DNA from: Owenia fusiformis
Taxonomy: Eukaryota > Annelida > Polychaeta > Sabellida > Oweniidae
Length of the DNA stretch: 60,000 nucleotides
Assembly (NCBI GenBank): GCA_903813345.2
Contig: CAIIXF020000005.1
Coordinates: 42,139,394-42,199,393, forward strand
Direction of reading: 5' to 3'
Below are positions 11,852-22,754 of the stretch, piece after piece. The first letter of the stretch is position 1. The number at the start of each line of letters is the position of its first letter. A model generated the notes under the pieces. That model did no database searches, had not been told where the DNA came from, and saw nothing but the letters and a program-made list of their open reading frames with translations. The translations under genes and the position numbers were made by a program.

Positions 11852-11932
11852 TATGGAACAGTACACGAATACGACCATAGCTACATTTACCATGACCACT
11901 ATCCGTATAGCTGTAGTGGGCAATGCCACTGG
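11852..11932 (+). CDS. Exon A of a cysteine-rich, anosmin-1-like gene (partial gene)
   Basis: An 81-nt exon candidate with a polypyrimidine tract and AG acceptor (TTTACTTTCAG) and a GTAAGA donor at 11933. It encodes 27 residues in phase 0, rich in Tyr and His and ending in YSCSGQCHW. A second frame is also open here. Phase 0 was chosen because exon B is open only in phase 0 and because this frame supplies the cysteines that continue the exon B pattern. Joined to exon B it reads C-x3-C-x2-C-x3-C, close to the spacing I recall for the N-terminal cysteine-rich region of anosmin-1, a secreted heparan-sulphate-binding matrix protein with WAP and FN3 domains. Upstream exons and the signal peptide are not visible. 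The exon call is stronger than the family call. Confidence 0.6.
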
Positions 11933-12417
11933 GTAAGAAAATTTGATTGATTTACAGTTCATATAGTTTAGTGTATAAACAGCTGATTTATGTTATATAC
12001 AGTGGCCCAGCTCGAAAACAGGGAAACATGCAGCTTCTTCGATAATTTTTTACACAAAATCTTACGTGAGTTTCTATTGAAGGCGTTCAAGCCCAGAACA
12101 CAGAGATGGGATTGGAATATAGATAAATTTCAGGTAGGTCTGTACGCTCAGAAATTTTAATTGAGATTCTGTCATTTACCACCATAGCTGGTTTCCACCT
12201 ACCCAGCCACCATGCAGGGTCTGATTTTAATTTTTCATTTCTCTAAACTTGGGCAACGTGTTGGGCTATTTTAGCATTGGATCTTTCAAAATAAGCAGAC
12301 TTTTCAAACAACTTTGTACGTCAATGTCAAAAATTGACCCCCCCCATTGTGTTGTGGGTGCAGCAAAGTACAGAATCCTAATTAATGGCTTCCTTAATAG
12401 AGTCCCATGTTAGTTCC

Positions 12418-12810
12418 AGATACATATAACTAATTCCATATATGGTATACATCTTTCAGATACATATAACTAATTCCATATATGGTGTACATCTTTCAGA
12501 TACATATAACTAATTCCATATATGGTGTACATCTTTCAGATACATATAACTAATTCCATATATGGTATACATCTTTCAGATACATATAACTAATTCCATA
12601 TATGGTGTACATCTTTCAGATACATATAACTAATTCCATATATGGTGTACATCTTTCAGATACATATAACTAATTTCATATATGGTATACATCTTTCAGA
12701 TACATATAACTAATTCCATATATGGTGTACATCTTTCAGATACATATAACTAATTCCATATATGGTATACATCTTTCAGATACATTTCCATATATTGTGT
12801 ACATCTTTTA
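12418..12810. repeat. 40-bp minisatellite with a three-unit higher-order pattern
   Basis: About ten head-to-tail copies of a 40-bp unit containing ATCTTTCAGATACATATAAC and TAATTCCATATATGG. The repeat phase is exact: ATCTTTCAGA recurs at 12451, 12491, 12531 and so on up to 12771. A single A/G difference (GGTATAC or GGTGTAC) alternates A,G,G,A,G,G,A,G,A along the array, so most of it is a 120-bp higher-order repeat. Confidence 0.95.
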
Positions 12811-12887
12811 GTATTGGACAAAGAGTATTCTACATAAATGTACATGAATAATTTATTATTTAAGGGTTAAGGAATTTCTGTTTTATG

Positions 12888-12940
12888 AAAATTCAGTGAC
12901 CTACTTTTTAAAAGCTCAAAAATGTAGGTCACTAAATTTT
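12888..12940. repeat. 17-bp hairpin
   Basis: AAAATTCAGTGACCTAC (12888-12904) pairs with GTAGGTCACTAAATTTT (12924-12940) with one mismatch and a 19-nt loop. It lies in the intron after exon A. No known function. Confidence 0.75.
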
Positions 12941-13501
12941 CCCTTGTTTTACATATATATTTTAAATATTAACTATTTTTACTTATGCTCAACTAATAAT
13001 CAAGGTATATTCATGCACTCTTTGTGCAAAACTAAAAGATAATAGTCTATAAAGACCATGTATAAAATAGTAATGTATAGCTGAAAATAACAAAGGACTT
13101 GATTAGGAAATAACTGAACATTCAAAATTACTTTAATTTCCAGAGCCAGGACTTAGAATTTTTCAGATAGAGGTAAGCATCTCTGAGAAAAAATAGAAGT
13201 CTACTCCCGATATGGAGTTTTTCAGAAGCTGTCGATTTTGAAAAATAACATTGGGCCAGGAGTGTTATTCTTAATAAATGTTGTATATATTTACCTTGAT
13301 GTGTTTCAACTGTTTCATTTTTAGCTCATTAATATTCAGTAATATGGATGCAGCATATATTTGAAATGTCTAAAATAAAAGAAATACAGTCCGTGAAAAT
13401 GAACACTAATAAACAGAATTAATATTGCCAGAGTATGGACTTATATAATGCAATCCGTTGCAATACATACAGTGTACATATGTGTAGTGTTATGTTTTCA
13501 G

Positions 13502-13570
13502 TGCCGTAAAGGATGTTACACACAAATGACACAACCCATGGGGAATGAGACAATATGTCGGCGTATATGT
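13502..13570 (+). CDS. Exon B of the cysteine-rich, anosmin-1-like gene
   Basis: A 69-nt exon candidate bounded by a TTATGTTTTCAG acceptor and a GTGAGT donor at 13571. It encodes 23 residues, beginning CRKGCYTQ and ending ETICRRIC. Only phase 0 is open, and the exon starts and ends in phase 0, matching exon A before it and exon C after it. The segment contributes C-x3-C-x13-C-x3-C. The NET triplet is a potential N-glycosylation site, as expected of a secreted protein. What is known: anosmin-1 has a similar run of closely spaced cysteines ahead of its WAP domain. What is inferred: orthology. Another cysteine-rich secreted protein is possible. Confidence 0.65.
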
Positions 13571-14737
13571 GTGAGTATTACAATATATTAATCCATTTTG
13601 TCATTTTCATTTATTTTCTGTCATCCCTATAAGAGGCTCACTTACACAATTGTCATTACCAAACTTTTTGTTTACATTAACACCCTTCCCTGAAATATTG
13701 CTTATCAGAAGTTATTATAAACTCTTTTGGGATATCAAGGCCTGGGTTTTACAACAATGTGCTGAACAGGAAATACAAGGCAATATCATCCTTTTATCCC
13801 ATGATACTACAATCATATTGTCCTGCCAAATCCGGCTCAAGAAAATGATATTTACCTCCGAGAAATTTTTGCCGAACAAAGCTTTCTTTTATGTTCAGTT
13901 GGGTCGATATAACGTGCTATAACGATGTCCATTTGTGAGAAACAATATTTTCAAACAAAATAGAGATTTTGAAACATAAAAAGTATGAAGATTGTTAGCC
14001 TATTAAACATAGTCAAATTGTAATTTCATCATCATGCTCTGACATGTTATAGAAGTGTTATAGAAATCTGAGCAATCTGCAAATGCCCTGTGATGGACAT
14101 CTATATGTATTGTTAATTTTTTGATGTTGATGTGTTTATGTTATATAATAACATTTTTATATTTCAAAATGTAATAAAGTTAAGTCATATTTTTTTTAGA
14201 CTAAATATAGTCTGGTTTGTTTCATACAAAAATCAGATATGGATTTTGAACTTGTGATTTTATGAAGAGGGATCATCATGGGATCAAAAGCATATTTACT
14301 GGTTGGAATTAAATATGGGTTTATTATCCCATCGAACGAAGTTCGGAGGGATATAGGGAACGCCTCCGTCCGTCCGTCCGACTCCGTCCGTCCGTCCGTC
14401 CGTCCCGGCAATAACTCAAATACCGTTGGCCCGATTTTGTTCATATTTTGTACACATATACCCTATGGGGGTAGAAGTTCTGCTCGAAAGCCAATTTTCA
14501 AAATGGCCGCTCATTTCAAAATGGCGGCCATTTTAGTGACGATTTTACAGTTATTTAGGTGCAATATGTAAAACTGTAATAGCAATATGTTTTAAATGTA
14601 AAAAAATTATAAAGGACATTAATAATGCTACAAATGTAGATATTAAAGAAGCACATGGCAGCCATCTTGAAAAATGGCGGCCTTTACTCGTCATTTTACG
14701 ATTTTTGCTGTAACTCAAAAAGTAGTGGAGCGATTTT

Positions 14738-17433
14738 TTATGTCACCACCAAAAGTGGTGACATATTGTTATGGTCTCCGTTTTTTTGCGACGGCGTCCG
14801 GCGGTTGGAGGTTGGCGGTTGGCGTCCGGCGGTTGGCGTCCGGCGTCTGTAACAATTTCTTACAACTTCCTATAACTTAACAAATACTGTTTAGACTGAC
14901 TTCAATTTTTTTCTAAATCATCTACATGTTCTCAGAAGTTCAAATCTGACTTTAGATTTGACATTTGACCTTCAATGACCTTCTCAAGGTCAAAAAGGTC
15001 TTTTTTCAACTTGCTTCACATTGACTAAATTTTTTTTCAAAATCATCTACATGTTCTCAGAAATTCAAATCTGACTTTAGATTTGACTTTAGATTTGACA
15101 TTTGATCTTCAAATCTGACTTTAGATTTGACATTTGACCTTCAATGACCTTCTCAAGGTCAAAAAAGGTCAAAAAGGTCTGTTTTCAACTTGCTTCAAAT
15201 TGACTAAAATTTTTTTTCAAAATCATCTACGTGTTCTCAGAAATTCAAATCTGACTTAAGATTTGACATTTGACCGTACCTACAATGACCTTCTCAAGGT
15301 CAAAAAAGGTCAAAAAGGTCTGTTTTCAACTTGCTTCAAATTGACTAAAAAAATTTTTCAAAATCATCTACGTGTTCTCAGGAATTCAAATCTGACTTTA
15401 GATTTGACTTAAGATTTGACATTTGACCTTCAATGACCTTCTCAAAGTCAAAAAAGGTCAAAAAGGTCTTTTTTCAACTTGCTTCAAATTGACTAAATTT
15501 TTTTTTCAAAATCATCTACATGTTCTCAGAAATTCAAATCTGACTTTAGATTTGACATTTGACCTTCAATGACCTTCTCAATGTCAAAAAAGGTCAAAAA
15601 GGTATTTTTTCATCTTGCTTCAAATTGACTAAATTTTTTTTTCAAAATCATCTACATGTTCTCAGAAATTCAAATATGACTTTACATTTGACTTTAGATT
15701 TGACATTTGACCTTCAATGACCTTCTCAAGGTCAAAAAAGGTCAAAAAGGTCTTTTTTCAACTTGCTTCAAATTGACTAATTTTTTTTTTCAAAATCATC
15801 TACATGTTCTCAGAAATTCAAATCTGACTTTAGATTTGACCTTTAATGACCTTCTCAAGGTCAAAAAAGGTCAAAAAGGTCTGGTTTCAACGTGCTTCAA
15901 ATTGACCAAATTTTTTTTCCAAAATCATCTACATCTTTTCAGAAGTTCAAATTTGACTTTACAAGTTCTCAGAAGTTCAAATCTGACTTTAGATTTGACC
16001 TTTGACCTTCAATGACCTTCTCAAGGTCAAAAAGGTCTTTTTTCAACTTGCTTCAAATTGACTAATTTTTTTTTCAAAATCATCTACATGTTCTCAGAAG
16101 TTCAAATCTGACTTTAGATTTGACATTTGACCTTCAATGACATTTTCAAGGTCAAAAAGGTCTTTTTTCAACTTGCTTCAAATTGACTAAAATTTTTTTT
16201 CAAAATCATCTACGTGTTCTCAGAAATTCAAATCTGACTTAAGATTTGACATTTGACCGTACCTACAATGACCTTCTCAAGGTCAAAAAAGGTCAAAAAG
16301 GTCTGTTTTCAACTTGCTTCAAATTGACTAAAAAAATTTTTCAAAATCATCTACGTGTTCTCAGGAATTCAAATCTGACTTTAGATTTGACTTAAGATTT
16401 GACATTTGACCTTCAATGACCTTCTCAAAGTCAAAAAAGGTCAAAAAGGTCTTTTTTCAACTTGCTTCAAATTGACTAAATTTTTTTTTCAAAATCATCT
16501 ACATGTTCTCAGAAATTCAAATCTGACTTTAGATTTGACATTTGACCTTCAATGACCTTCTCAATGTCAAAAAAGGTCAAAAAGGTATTTTTTCATCTTG
16601 CTTCAAATTGACTAAATTTTTTTTTCAAAATCATCTACATGTTCTCAGAAATTCAAATATGACTTTACATTTGACTTTAGATTTGACATTTGACCTTCAA
16701 TGACCTTCTCAAGGTCAAAAAAGGTCAAAAAGGTCTTTTTTCAACTTGCTTCAAATTGACTAATTTTTTTTTTCAAAATCATCTACATGTTCTCAGAAAT
16801 TCAAATCTGACTTTAGATTTGACCTTTAATGACCTTCTCAAGGTCAAAAAAGGTCAAAAAGGTCTGTTTTCAACTTGCTTCAAATTGACCAAATTTTTTT
16901 TCCAAAATCATCTACATCTTTTCAGAAGTTCAAATTTGACTTTACAAGTTCTCAGAAGTTCAAATCTGACTTTAGATTTGACCTTTGACCTTCAATGACC
17001 TTCTCAAGGTCAAAAAGGTCTTTTTTCAACTTGCTTCAAATTGACTAATTTTTTTTTCAAAATCATCTACATGTTCTCAGAAGTTCAAATCTGACTTTAG
17101 ATTTGACATTTGACCTTCAATGACATTTTCAAGGTCAAAAAGGTCTTTTTTCAACTTGCTTCAAATTTACTTAATTTTTTTTTCAAAATCATCTACATGT
17201 TCTCAGAAGTTCAAATCTGACTTTACAATTGACCTTCAATGACCATCTCAATGTCAAAAAAAGTCAAAGAGGTATTTTTTCAACTTGCTTCAAATTGACA
17301 AATTTTTTTCAAAATCATCTACATGTTCTCAGAAGTTCAAATCAAACCTTCTTAAGGTCAAAAGGTATTTTCCAACTTGCTTTAAATTTACCAAATTGTT
17401 TTAGGTGGTGACATTTTGTCATGTTAATGCCTT
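14738..17433 (-). mobile_element. HINE family B copy 1, inserted in A1, with satellite core
   Basis: Left end TTATGTCACCACC-AAAA-GTGGTGACAT is a hairpin followed by a GC-rich GGCGTCCGGCG tract. The right end carries the single arm AGGTGGTGACATTTTG (from 17403) and ends AATGCCTT. Joining the flanks restores the family A sequence GAGCGATTTT-GTTCATATTT, as seen uninterrupted near 30900 and 31040, so the insertion is precise with no obvious duplication, as expected for Helentron-type insertion at T-rich sites. The core (about 14880-17400) is roughly 18 monomers of 125-150 bp containing AAAATCATCTACATGTTCTC, TCAAATCTGACTTTAGATTT and AAGGTCAAAAAGGTC. Long open frames here are by-products of the repeat. 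Confidence 0.75.
15186..17151. repeat. 983-bp higher-order tandem duplication in the B1 core
   Basis: 15186-16168 and 16169-17151 are almost identical end to end, including rare variants such as TTTGACCGTACCTACAATGA, which occurs once in each copy exactly 983 bp apart. Only a few differences were seen (for example GGTTTCAACGTGC against GTTTTCAACTTGC). Neighbouring monomers differ much more from each other, so this block was duplicated recently as a unit of about seven monomers. Confidence 0.9.
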
Positions 17434-17887
17434 GTTCATATTTGGTATGTGAATACTATAAGCATTGCACACTGTCTGAAGGCACTTTTGGTAGAAGGCG
17501 GCCATTTTTCAAAATGGCCGCCATTTTAACGTATTTTACTATAACTCGAAAAGTAGTGGAGCGATTTTGTTCATATTTGATATGTGAATACTTTAAGCAT
17601 GGCACATTGTCTAATAAAACTTTAGGGAGTAGTCGGCCATTTTGAAAAATGGCCACCATTTTTATGTGTGTTATTTTTTTATGTGTGCGATTTTTCAAAA
17701 ATTTTAGAGGTTGCTACTTAAAAGCATATTATTTCTTCTGATGACAACTTGGCTAGTGAGGAACCATTTTGAAAATGGTGGCCTTTCTGGTGTGTTGTTT
17801 TATGATATTTGCGCTTCGTTTGTAAAAATGCCAGCCATTTCTGTTCGATGGGATTCGCTACGCTTTGGCATTGCCGTTGTTCTGGTT

Positions 17888-18261
17888 CCTCTTGACAATA
17901 TGATATTTCCCTCTGGGACCTCGGGAAATATATTGTCTGTGACAGTCTAAGTAGTTTTAAATCATCATACTATGCCTATGTCAATAACTGCAATTAGATA
18001 GGTGTGTTTTTAATATAGATCTATGTTTTAATGTAAAAGGTCCCCAGTGCACAGCAACAAGCCTGCACTACTGTTAAAGAAGGAAGATGTCAACGAGATG
18101 TTTAAATTATATTCTATTCAAATTCTATCACTGTTAAATTAAATATCTGCTTTATATGGGCTTATTAACCTTTTGCAGATTATTGACATAGACATAGACA
18201 ACCCATATTGAATCCCTCCCAGTAAATAACCTCTATTATTCATTATTTATGACCTCAGAAT
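17888..18261. other. Intronic spacer with dispersed motif
   Basis: No exon recognised. About 17970-18000 and 18140-18205 contain the same dispersed block as near 3000-3055 (CTATGTCAATAA and its inverse TTATTGACATAGACATAG). The rest is not recognised. Confidence 0.35.
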
Positions 18262-18600
18262 ATTTCAATTCAATTCAATTTGTTTATTTCATAAAAACAC
18301 ATACAATATACTATACAATGAATGGGTGACACAAGGGTTTGTGTATATTCCCAAGATTATGCCCTACATCTTAAACCTTCAAACAATGATTCATTTGGAC
18401 ATCACAAAGTGAAATAAATTAGTTGTTATCACTATGTACCTGTTAGGGTCAGTTCTATCATCAGTCAGGAAAGAACCAAGATAATACAGACTCAAAAGAA
18501 TGTGTCTCAATTTAAGATACATTCTTTCAATAATATGAGTACATGTTTAGCCAAGTCTCTTGATCCCAAATTATATACATATTTCTGATTATTATATATT
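18262..18600 (-). mobile_element. Probable LINE 3'-end fragment (minus strand)
   Basis: Starts with TTCAATTCAATTCAATTTG, the inverse of an AATTGAATTGAA-type microsatellite tail, followed by TTTATTTCATAAAAACACAT. Such tails terminate CR1/L2-group LINE copies in many invertebrates. No ORF2 residue is visible, so this would be a strongly 5'-truncated copy. Its extent is a guess. Confidence 0.35.
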
Positions 18601-18717
18601 ACTTAAAGCTTCCAATTTTATGATTGGTCAAAACTGGGTTCATGCCATGGAATAGTCAGCAGTATTCACTGCCTGGTCTTATCAAATTGAAAATGAAACA
18701 ATATTTATTTGTTGAAA

Positions 18718-19024
18718 ATTGAACATTCGATCGCTGCAAATTCAGATTTGGATTCTGACCAGACGAAGAGGCGGAGCGGCGGATTCCGGAGGAGTATTCA
18801 TGGTATATTTATGCCCAGTCGTGTTAATGTACGAATAAATTCATGAGAACATTTTTTTTCATGAGCCAGGCCACTGTATCTTCCCTTTGTGAAAATTTTA
18901 TCCAGATTCATTCAGTAGTTATTGAGATATTAATTATTTAGTACAGGCATATCATTTTTTGCACTCTTTGAAAAATAAGCCAGTTGCGTGGGATATATTT
19001 GCTGAAATAAGGCAGCATGGTAAA
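18718..19024 (+). repeat. Right copy of the ~310-bp inverted repeat pair
   Basis: Near-identical reverse complement of 10397-10706, including the GAGGCGGAGCGGCGGATTCC segment and TGCACTCTTTGAAAAATAAG. Similarity stops abruptly at both ends. See the left copy. Confidence 0.85.
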
Positions 19025-19154
19025 GGTTAAAATGTTAAATGTTAGATATATATGTAAGGAACATATAACTAATGAGAAATGAAGCAGTTATGACACTTTA
19101 ACTTTCTGCAATTGTAAGATTTAATGGCTAATGATACACTCATGTTGAATGGAC

Positions 19155-19181
19155 AGGGAGGGGAGGGTAGGGGGGGGGGGG
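19155..19181 (+). repeat. G-rich tract with G-quadruplex pattern
   Basis: GGG-A-GGGG-A-GGG-TA-G(12 or more) fits the standard four-run G-quadruplex pattern on the + strand. It lies about 27 bp from the hairpin end of the HINE at 19209. Confidence 0.7.
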
Positions 19182-19208
19182 TATGGTACGGAAGATTTTT
19201 TTCAATTT

Positions 19209-20135
19209 TTATCGTACCTAATAAAGGTACGATATTGTCGTCAGCTTGACGGGTGGGCGGGCGGTGGGCGGCGTCTCACTTTTCAGCTTGTCTACAGGTT
19301 TCCAGCCAAACCATTTGACAGATTCATCTGAAATTTTCAGGAATGTTTTACTTATCAAAGTTAAGAACTGCTTAGTTTTTGGGCATTCTGGGTAAATTTT
19401 AAGGTGGCCATTTTGGATTTTCCGTCCTAAAATCTTCATTTTCAAGACTTGTCTACAGGTTTCCAGCCAAACCATTTGACGGATTCATCTGAAATTTTCA
19501 GGAATGTTTCTACGTATCAAAGTTAAGAACTGATTAGTTTTTGGGCATTCTGGGTAAATTTTAAGGTGGCCATTTTGGATTTTCCGTCCTAAAATCTTCA
19601 CTTTCAAGACTTGTCTACAGGTTTCCAGCCAAACCATTTGACGGATTCATCTGAAATTTTCAGGGATGTTTCTTCGTATCAAAGTTAAGAACTGATTAGT
19701 TTTTTGGCATTCTGGGTAAAATTTAAAGTGGCCATTTTGGATTTTCCGTCCTAAAATCTTCACTTTCAAGACTTGTCTACAGGTTTCCAGCCAAACCATT
19801 TGACGGATTCATTTGAAATTTACAGGGATGTTTCTACATATCAAAGTTAACAACTGATTAGTTTTTGGGGATTCTGGGTTAATTTTAAGGTGGCCATTTT
19901 GGATTTTCCGTCCTAAAATCTTCACTTTCAAGACTTGTCTACAGGTTTCCAGCCAAACCATTTGATGGATTCATCTGAAATTTTCAGGGATGTTTCTACG
20001 TATCAAAGTTAAGAACTGATTAGTTTTTGGGCATTCTGGGTAAATTTTAAGGTGGCCATTTTGGATTTTCCGTCCTAAATTCTTCACTGTAACACTGCTG
20101 TGTTTTAGGTACGATATTGTTCACGTCTGTGCCTT
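19209..20135 (-). mobile_element. HINE family C: compact element with five 162-bp core monomers
   Basis: Left hairpin TTATCGTACCT-AATAA-AGGTACGATATTG, then a GGGCGG-rich tract. Next come five monomers starting at CTTGTCTACAGGTTTCCAGC (19287, 19448, 19610, 19772, 19934; period 161-162). The right end has a single arm, TTTTAGGTACGATATTG (from 20104), and finishes GTGCCTT. The ~160-bp core unit and the end structure closely follow the published plan of bivalve pearl elements. It has the same terminal bases as family B (TTAT at the hairpin end, GCCTT at the other). Confidence 0.75.
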
Positions 20136-21923
20136 GTTCTTTTGGTAAAAAATGTTAATGTCAGAAAATAAATTTTGTTAAACTCATGGGTTTGCTCAGA
20201 ATGGTTAAAAAGTTGATTCTAGGGTTTATATACGTCTCACACATACTAGCAATTCAGAATACTTTGAAGTAGGCTGGATTTAGCAAGTCTTTTTTTGGCA
20301 TTTTATGGGAACAGGTCATGATTTATGACATCAGGTGAAGTAGTAAATAAACTAACTTTGGTTTAATTGTTGTTGCTGAAACTGCATCAACCTGTTTTTC
20401 AGGAATGCTATGTTCTCAAACTCATTGCAATCTAGATTATGTTCCTTAAGACCATCAGCTTAGTGCATTATCTTAGAAAATATATTTTTCAGATTAATCA
20501 TAGACCATTGCAGGGTCACTCTTATATAATTTCTTATTTTCATCTAAAATACCCAGGAGTCAACATGCAACATGCTATGTTTGATTGGCTGAGTAAGTTC
20601 TAACAACTTTTAAGAGGCAAAGTAGAATCTCTTTTGTAAAGGGTATACATGTTCTTCATGAACTCTTCATTTTCAGTCTCTTCACTACAGATATTAGTTT
20701 TTGGCATAAGGTGAGGAAGTTTATTATTTGCTTGTCTTAAAGATTTCCCACTCAGACCTCTCCATCCTTGGTCCAAGGGTATTTCACTTTTTTCCACACC
20801 TCTCTCAACTTATTCGCTCTCCACCCAGGGAGGGTCAGGAATTTGACTTGGAGTATTGTACAAGGGGATGGACTTTTTACAGAGTACCTTTTCCTGGGAG
20901 AAGTGACTTTTGAAATACATGTATTACCTTGCTCAGAATTCTGACTACAATAAAGGTGCAACAATTAGTGCAGGGGGCCATTCAACGATCATCGACCAGT
21001 GTCAAAATATATTTAAGTTTGGATATTTCATCAAGACTAACATATATTTTCATTATCTACAAAGAAACCACCTGGATGATCATTATTTCAGCTGATATTC
21101 CACTTGAAATGTGATGGATCTTAAAAATCTATAAGCGGGACTCCCTTTATAGAAGCTTTGAACTGAATTTACACTTCTTAATGCTGAAATTGATAGTTCA
21201 TACATACATTTTAAGAAAATAGGTTTGTCAAAGAAGGTGTTAGCCAAATATTGACCCGATAGCTCAGAAAAAATAAAAATTTTCGAATTTTCTCTCTACA
21301 GTCCTTGTCAACCATAATTTCTCAAAGGGTGGGAAATTAGGTTGTTTTTAGGGTATCTAATTTGACAGCCCAATTTTTATCTTATCAAAATCTCCACCCT
21401 CATTGGGGTCTCATTCAAACCTTTAAATGGTGCATTAGGGAGGAGAAAATAAAGAGGAATAATAAACATAAGTATACATTTAAGTATATGAGTTGATAAT
21501 AATAATAAGATGTAGAAACACCGGAACATCTGATAATCTTTACACGAACAAGGAAGAAATTACCCCGATAAGCTTAACGGAAGTGACATTTAAAGCTCAA
21601 TTTATATGCTTATTTCTTTCGTCATGCCATGGAGTCTGAGCGTAGGTTGTAATGAACAAGATAAAAGACATAAAGTATAATTTATCTGATCATAAATACC
21701 TTATTTATAGCCACAAGAATCTTCACCGATTGCTGCCCATAGTCACTGAAATAAATTCTGTTAATGAGGCTTCAACAGGTTTAAAGGGTCATGCTTTCAA
21801 TACCCAAGGTCATATAAGATATAAATAGGTATATAATGGCTTGATTATTAGGATTATTTGTTATGTTTGAAAATAATTAAGACGTACATCAAGAAGATTC
21901 AACATACTTTGCAAAAATGCATC
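20136..21923. other. Intronic sequence, nothing recognised
   Basis: AT-rich. Short open frames near 20600-21100 on both strands show no known motif and lack a convincing pair of splice sites in a shared phase with the host gene. Confidence 0.4.
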
Positions 21924-22510
21924 TGAAACATTTCCAATGGCCTAAGTAACTCATATAGATGTTCTGGCAAAAGGGGTTGTTTGAAACATTTCCAATGGAC
22001 CAAGTGACTCATATTGATGTTCTGGCAAAAGGGGTCGTTTGAAACATTTCCAGTGGCCTACAGTAAAATTTTGAATGTTTGGAACTACTTTAAATTTAAA
22101 GAATAAGCAATCAAATGACTATATTGCAACAGTGTATGAAAACATGGAAACATACATGTATGTACAAGGCCTAACTTTTGTATATTTCAGATAGTTTATG
22201 TATAATGTGCAGCAAAGCTGTGGCCTTTTGTAATTTATGGAGTTTCAGCCATGTTAAATTTTTCGAAAATAACATGGCAGAGAAGCATCAAAATATAAGA
22301 GGCCACAGATATGATAGCTAAACTACAAAACAAACTAAAATATACAAAAGTTAGGTCATGTATATACATGTTTCTATTTTTACATATTCTGTTTCAATAT
22401 GGTCCATGAATTGCTTATTTTTGGATTCAAAGTAGTTCCAAACATTTGAAATTTTACTGTAAGTGACTCATATATAGGCCTATAGATGTTCTGGCAAAAG
22501 GGGATGTTTG
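21924..22510. repeat. 58-bp tandem repeat, third unit split by a MITE
   Basis: Units begin GAAACATTTCCA at 21924, 21983 and 22041 and contain GTTCTGGCAAAAGGGG. The third unit is interrupted after ...GGCCTA (22060) by the element 22061-22459 and resumes at 22460 with TAAGTGACTCATAT ... GTTCTGGCAAAAGGGG. Confidence 0.85.
22061..22459. mobile_element. 399-bp palindromic MITE with TA duplication (Tc1/mariner-like)
   Basis: Ends CAGTAAAATTT and its complement. Arms pair over more than 100 bp (GTTTGGAACTACTTT and ATACAAAAGTTAG blocks with their inverses). TA flanks both sides (22059-22060 and 22460-22461). The neighbouring intact units of the 58-bp repeat read GGCC-TA-AGTAACTC or a close variant, which is the empty site, so both the boundaries and the TA duplication are confirmed within the window. 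No transposase. Confidence 0.85.
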
Positions 22511-22754
22511 ATTCTTCCTGTTCTATTAGATAACATGTAAATATTGCTCTACTGAAGATATTACATTAATCAAACTAATACCTTCATAATTCTAGTTTCT
22601 ATATATTAAAATGATGGTTCATTATGTTTCAAATTTTATTTTTATTGTGTCACCACCCCAAAAGTTTTTTATTTATTAGTTTTATTAGTCGTGGTTGCAA
22701 TTCCTCATAATGTGACAATCGATTGATTTTATGTGCGTAAATTGATGTTTTCTT

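Larger units (their letters stand above)
11933..13501 (+). other. Intron A-B
   Basis: A 1.57-kb intron starting GTAAGA and ending TTTTCAG. It contains the 40-bp minisatellite and a hairpin, listed separately. The remainder is AT-rich with nothing recognised. Confidence 0.55.
14324..17887 (-). mobile_element. HINE (pearl-like non-autonomous Helentron), family A copy 1, split by B1
   Basis: The left end is a hairpin, TTATCCC-ATCGAACGAAGTTCGG-AGGGATA (14324-14353), followed by a CCGTCCGT tract (14366-14404). Internal sequence carries repeated CCATTTT/AAAATGG modules (AATGGCGGCCATTTT). The right end has one hairpin arm (GTTCGATGGGATTCGC, from 17843) and ends with GCCGTTGTTCTGGTT. This hairpin, microsatellite and single-arm plan matches the structure described for bivalve pearl elements and Helentron-associated elements, in which the hairpin marks the 3' end, so this copy would read on the minus strand. 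The element is interrupted by B1 (14738-17433). No Rep/helicase is encoded. Confidence 0.7.

Noticed and set aside
15707-16998. Two near-identical 102-residue frames
   Set aside because: They are the same stretch of the satellite core repeated 983 bp apart; the peptide only mirrors the monomer repeat (NDLLKVKKGQKG).
14738-20135. HINE elements considered as Tc1/mariner or hAT transposons because of their short inverted ends
   Set aside because: One end is a complete hairpin and the other only a single arm, there is no target duplication at the B1 empty site, and the core is tandem monomers; this fits Helentron-type elements better.
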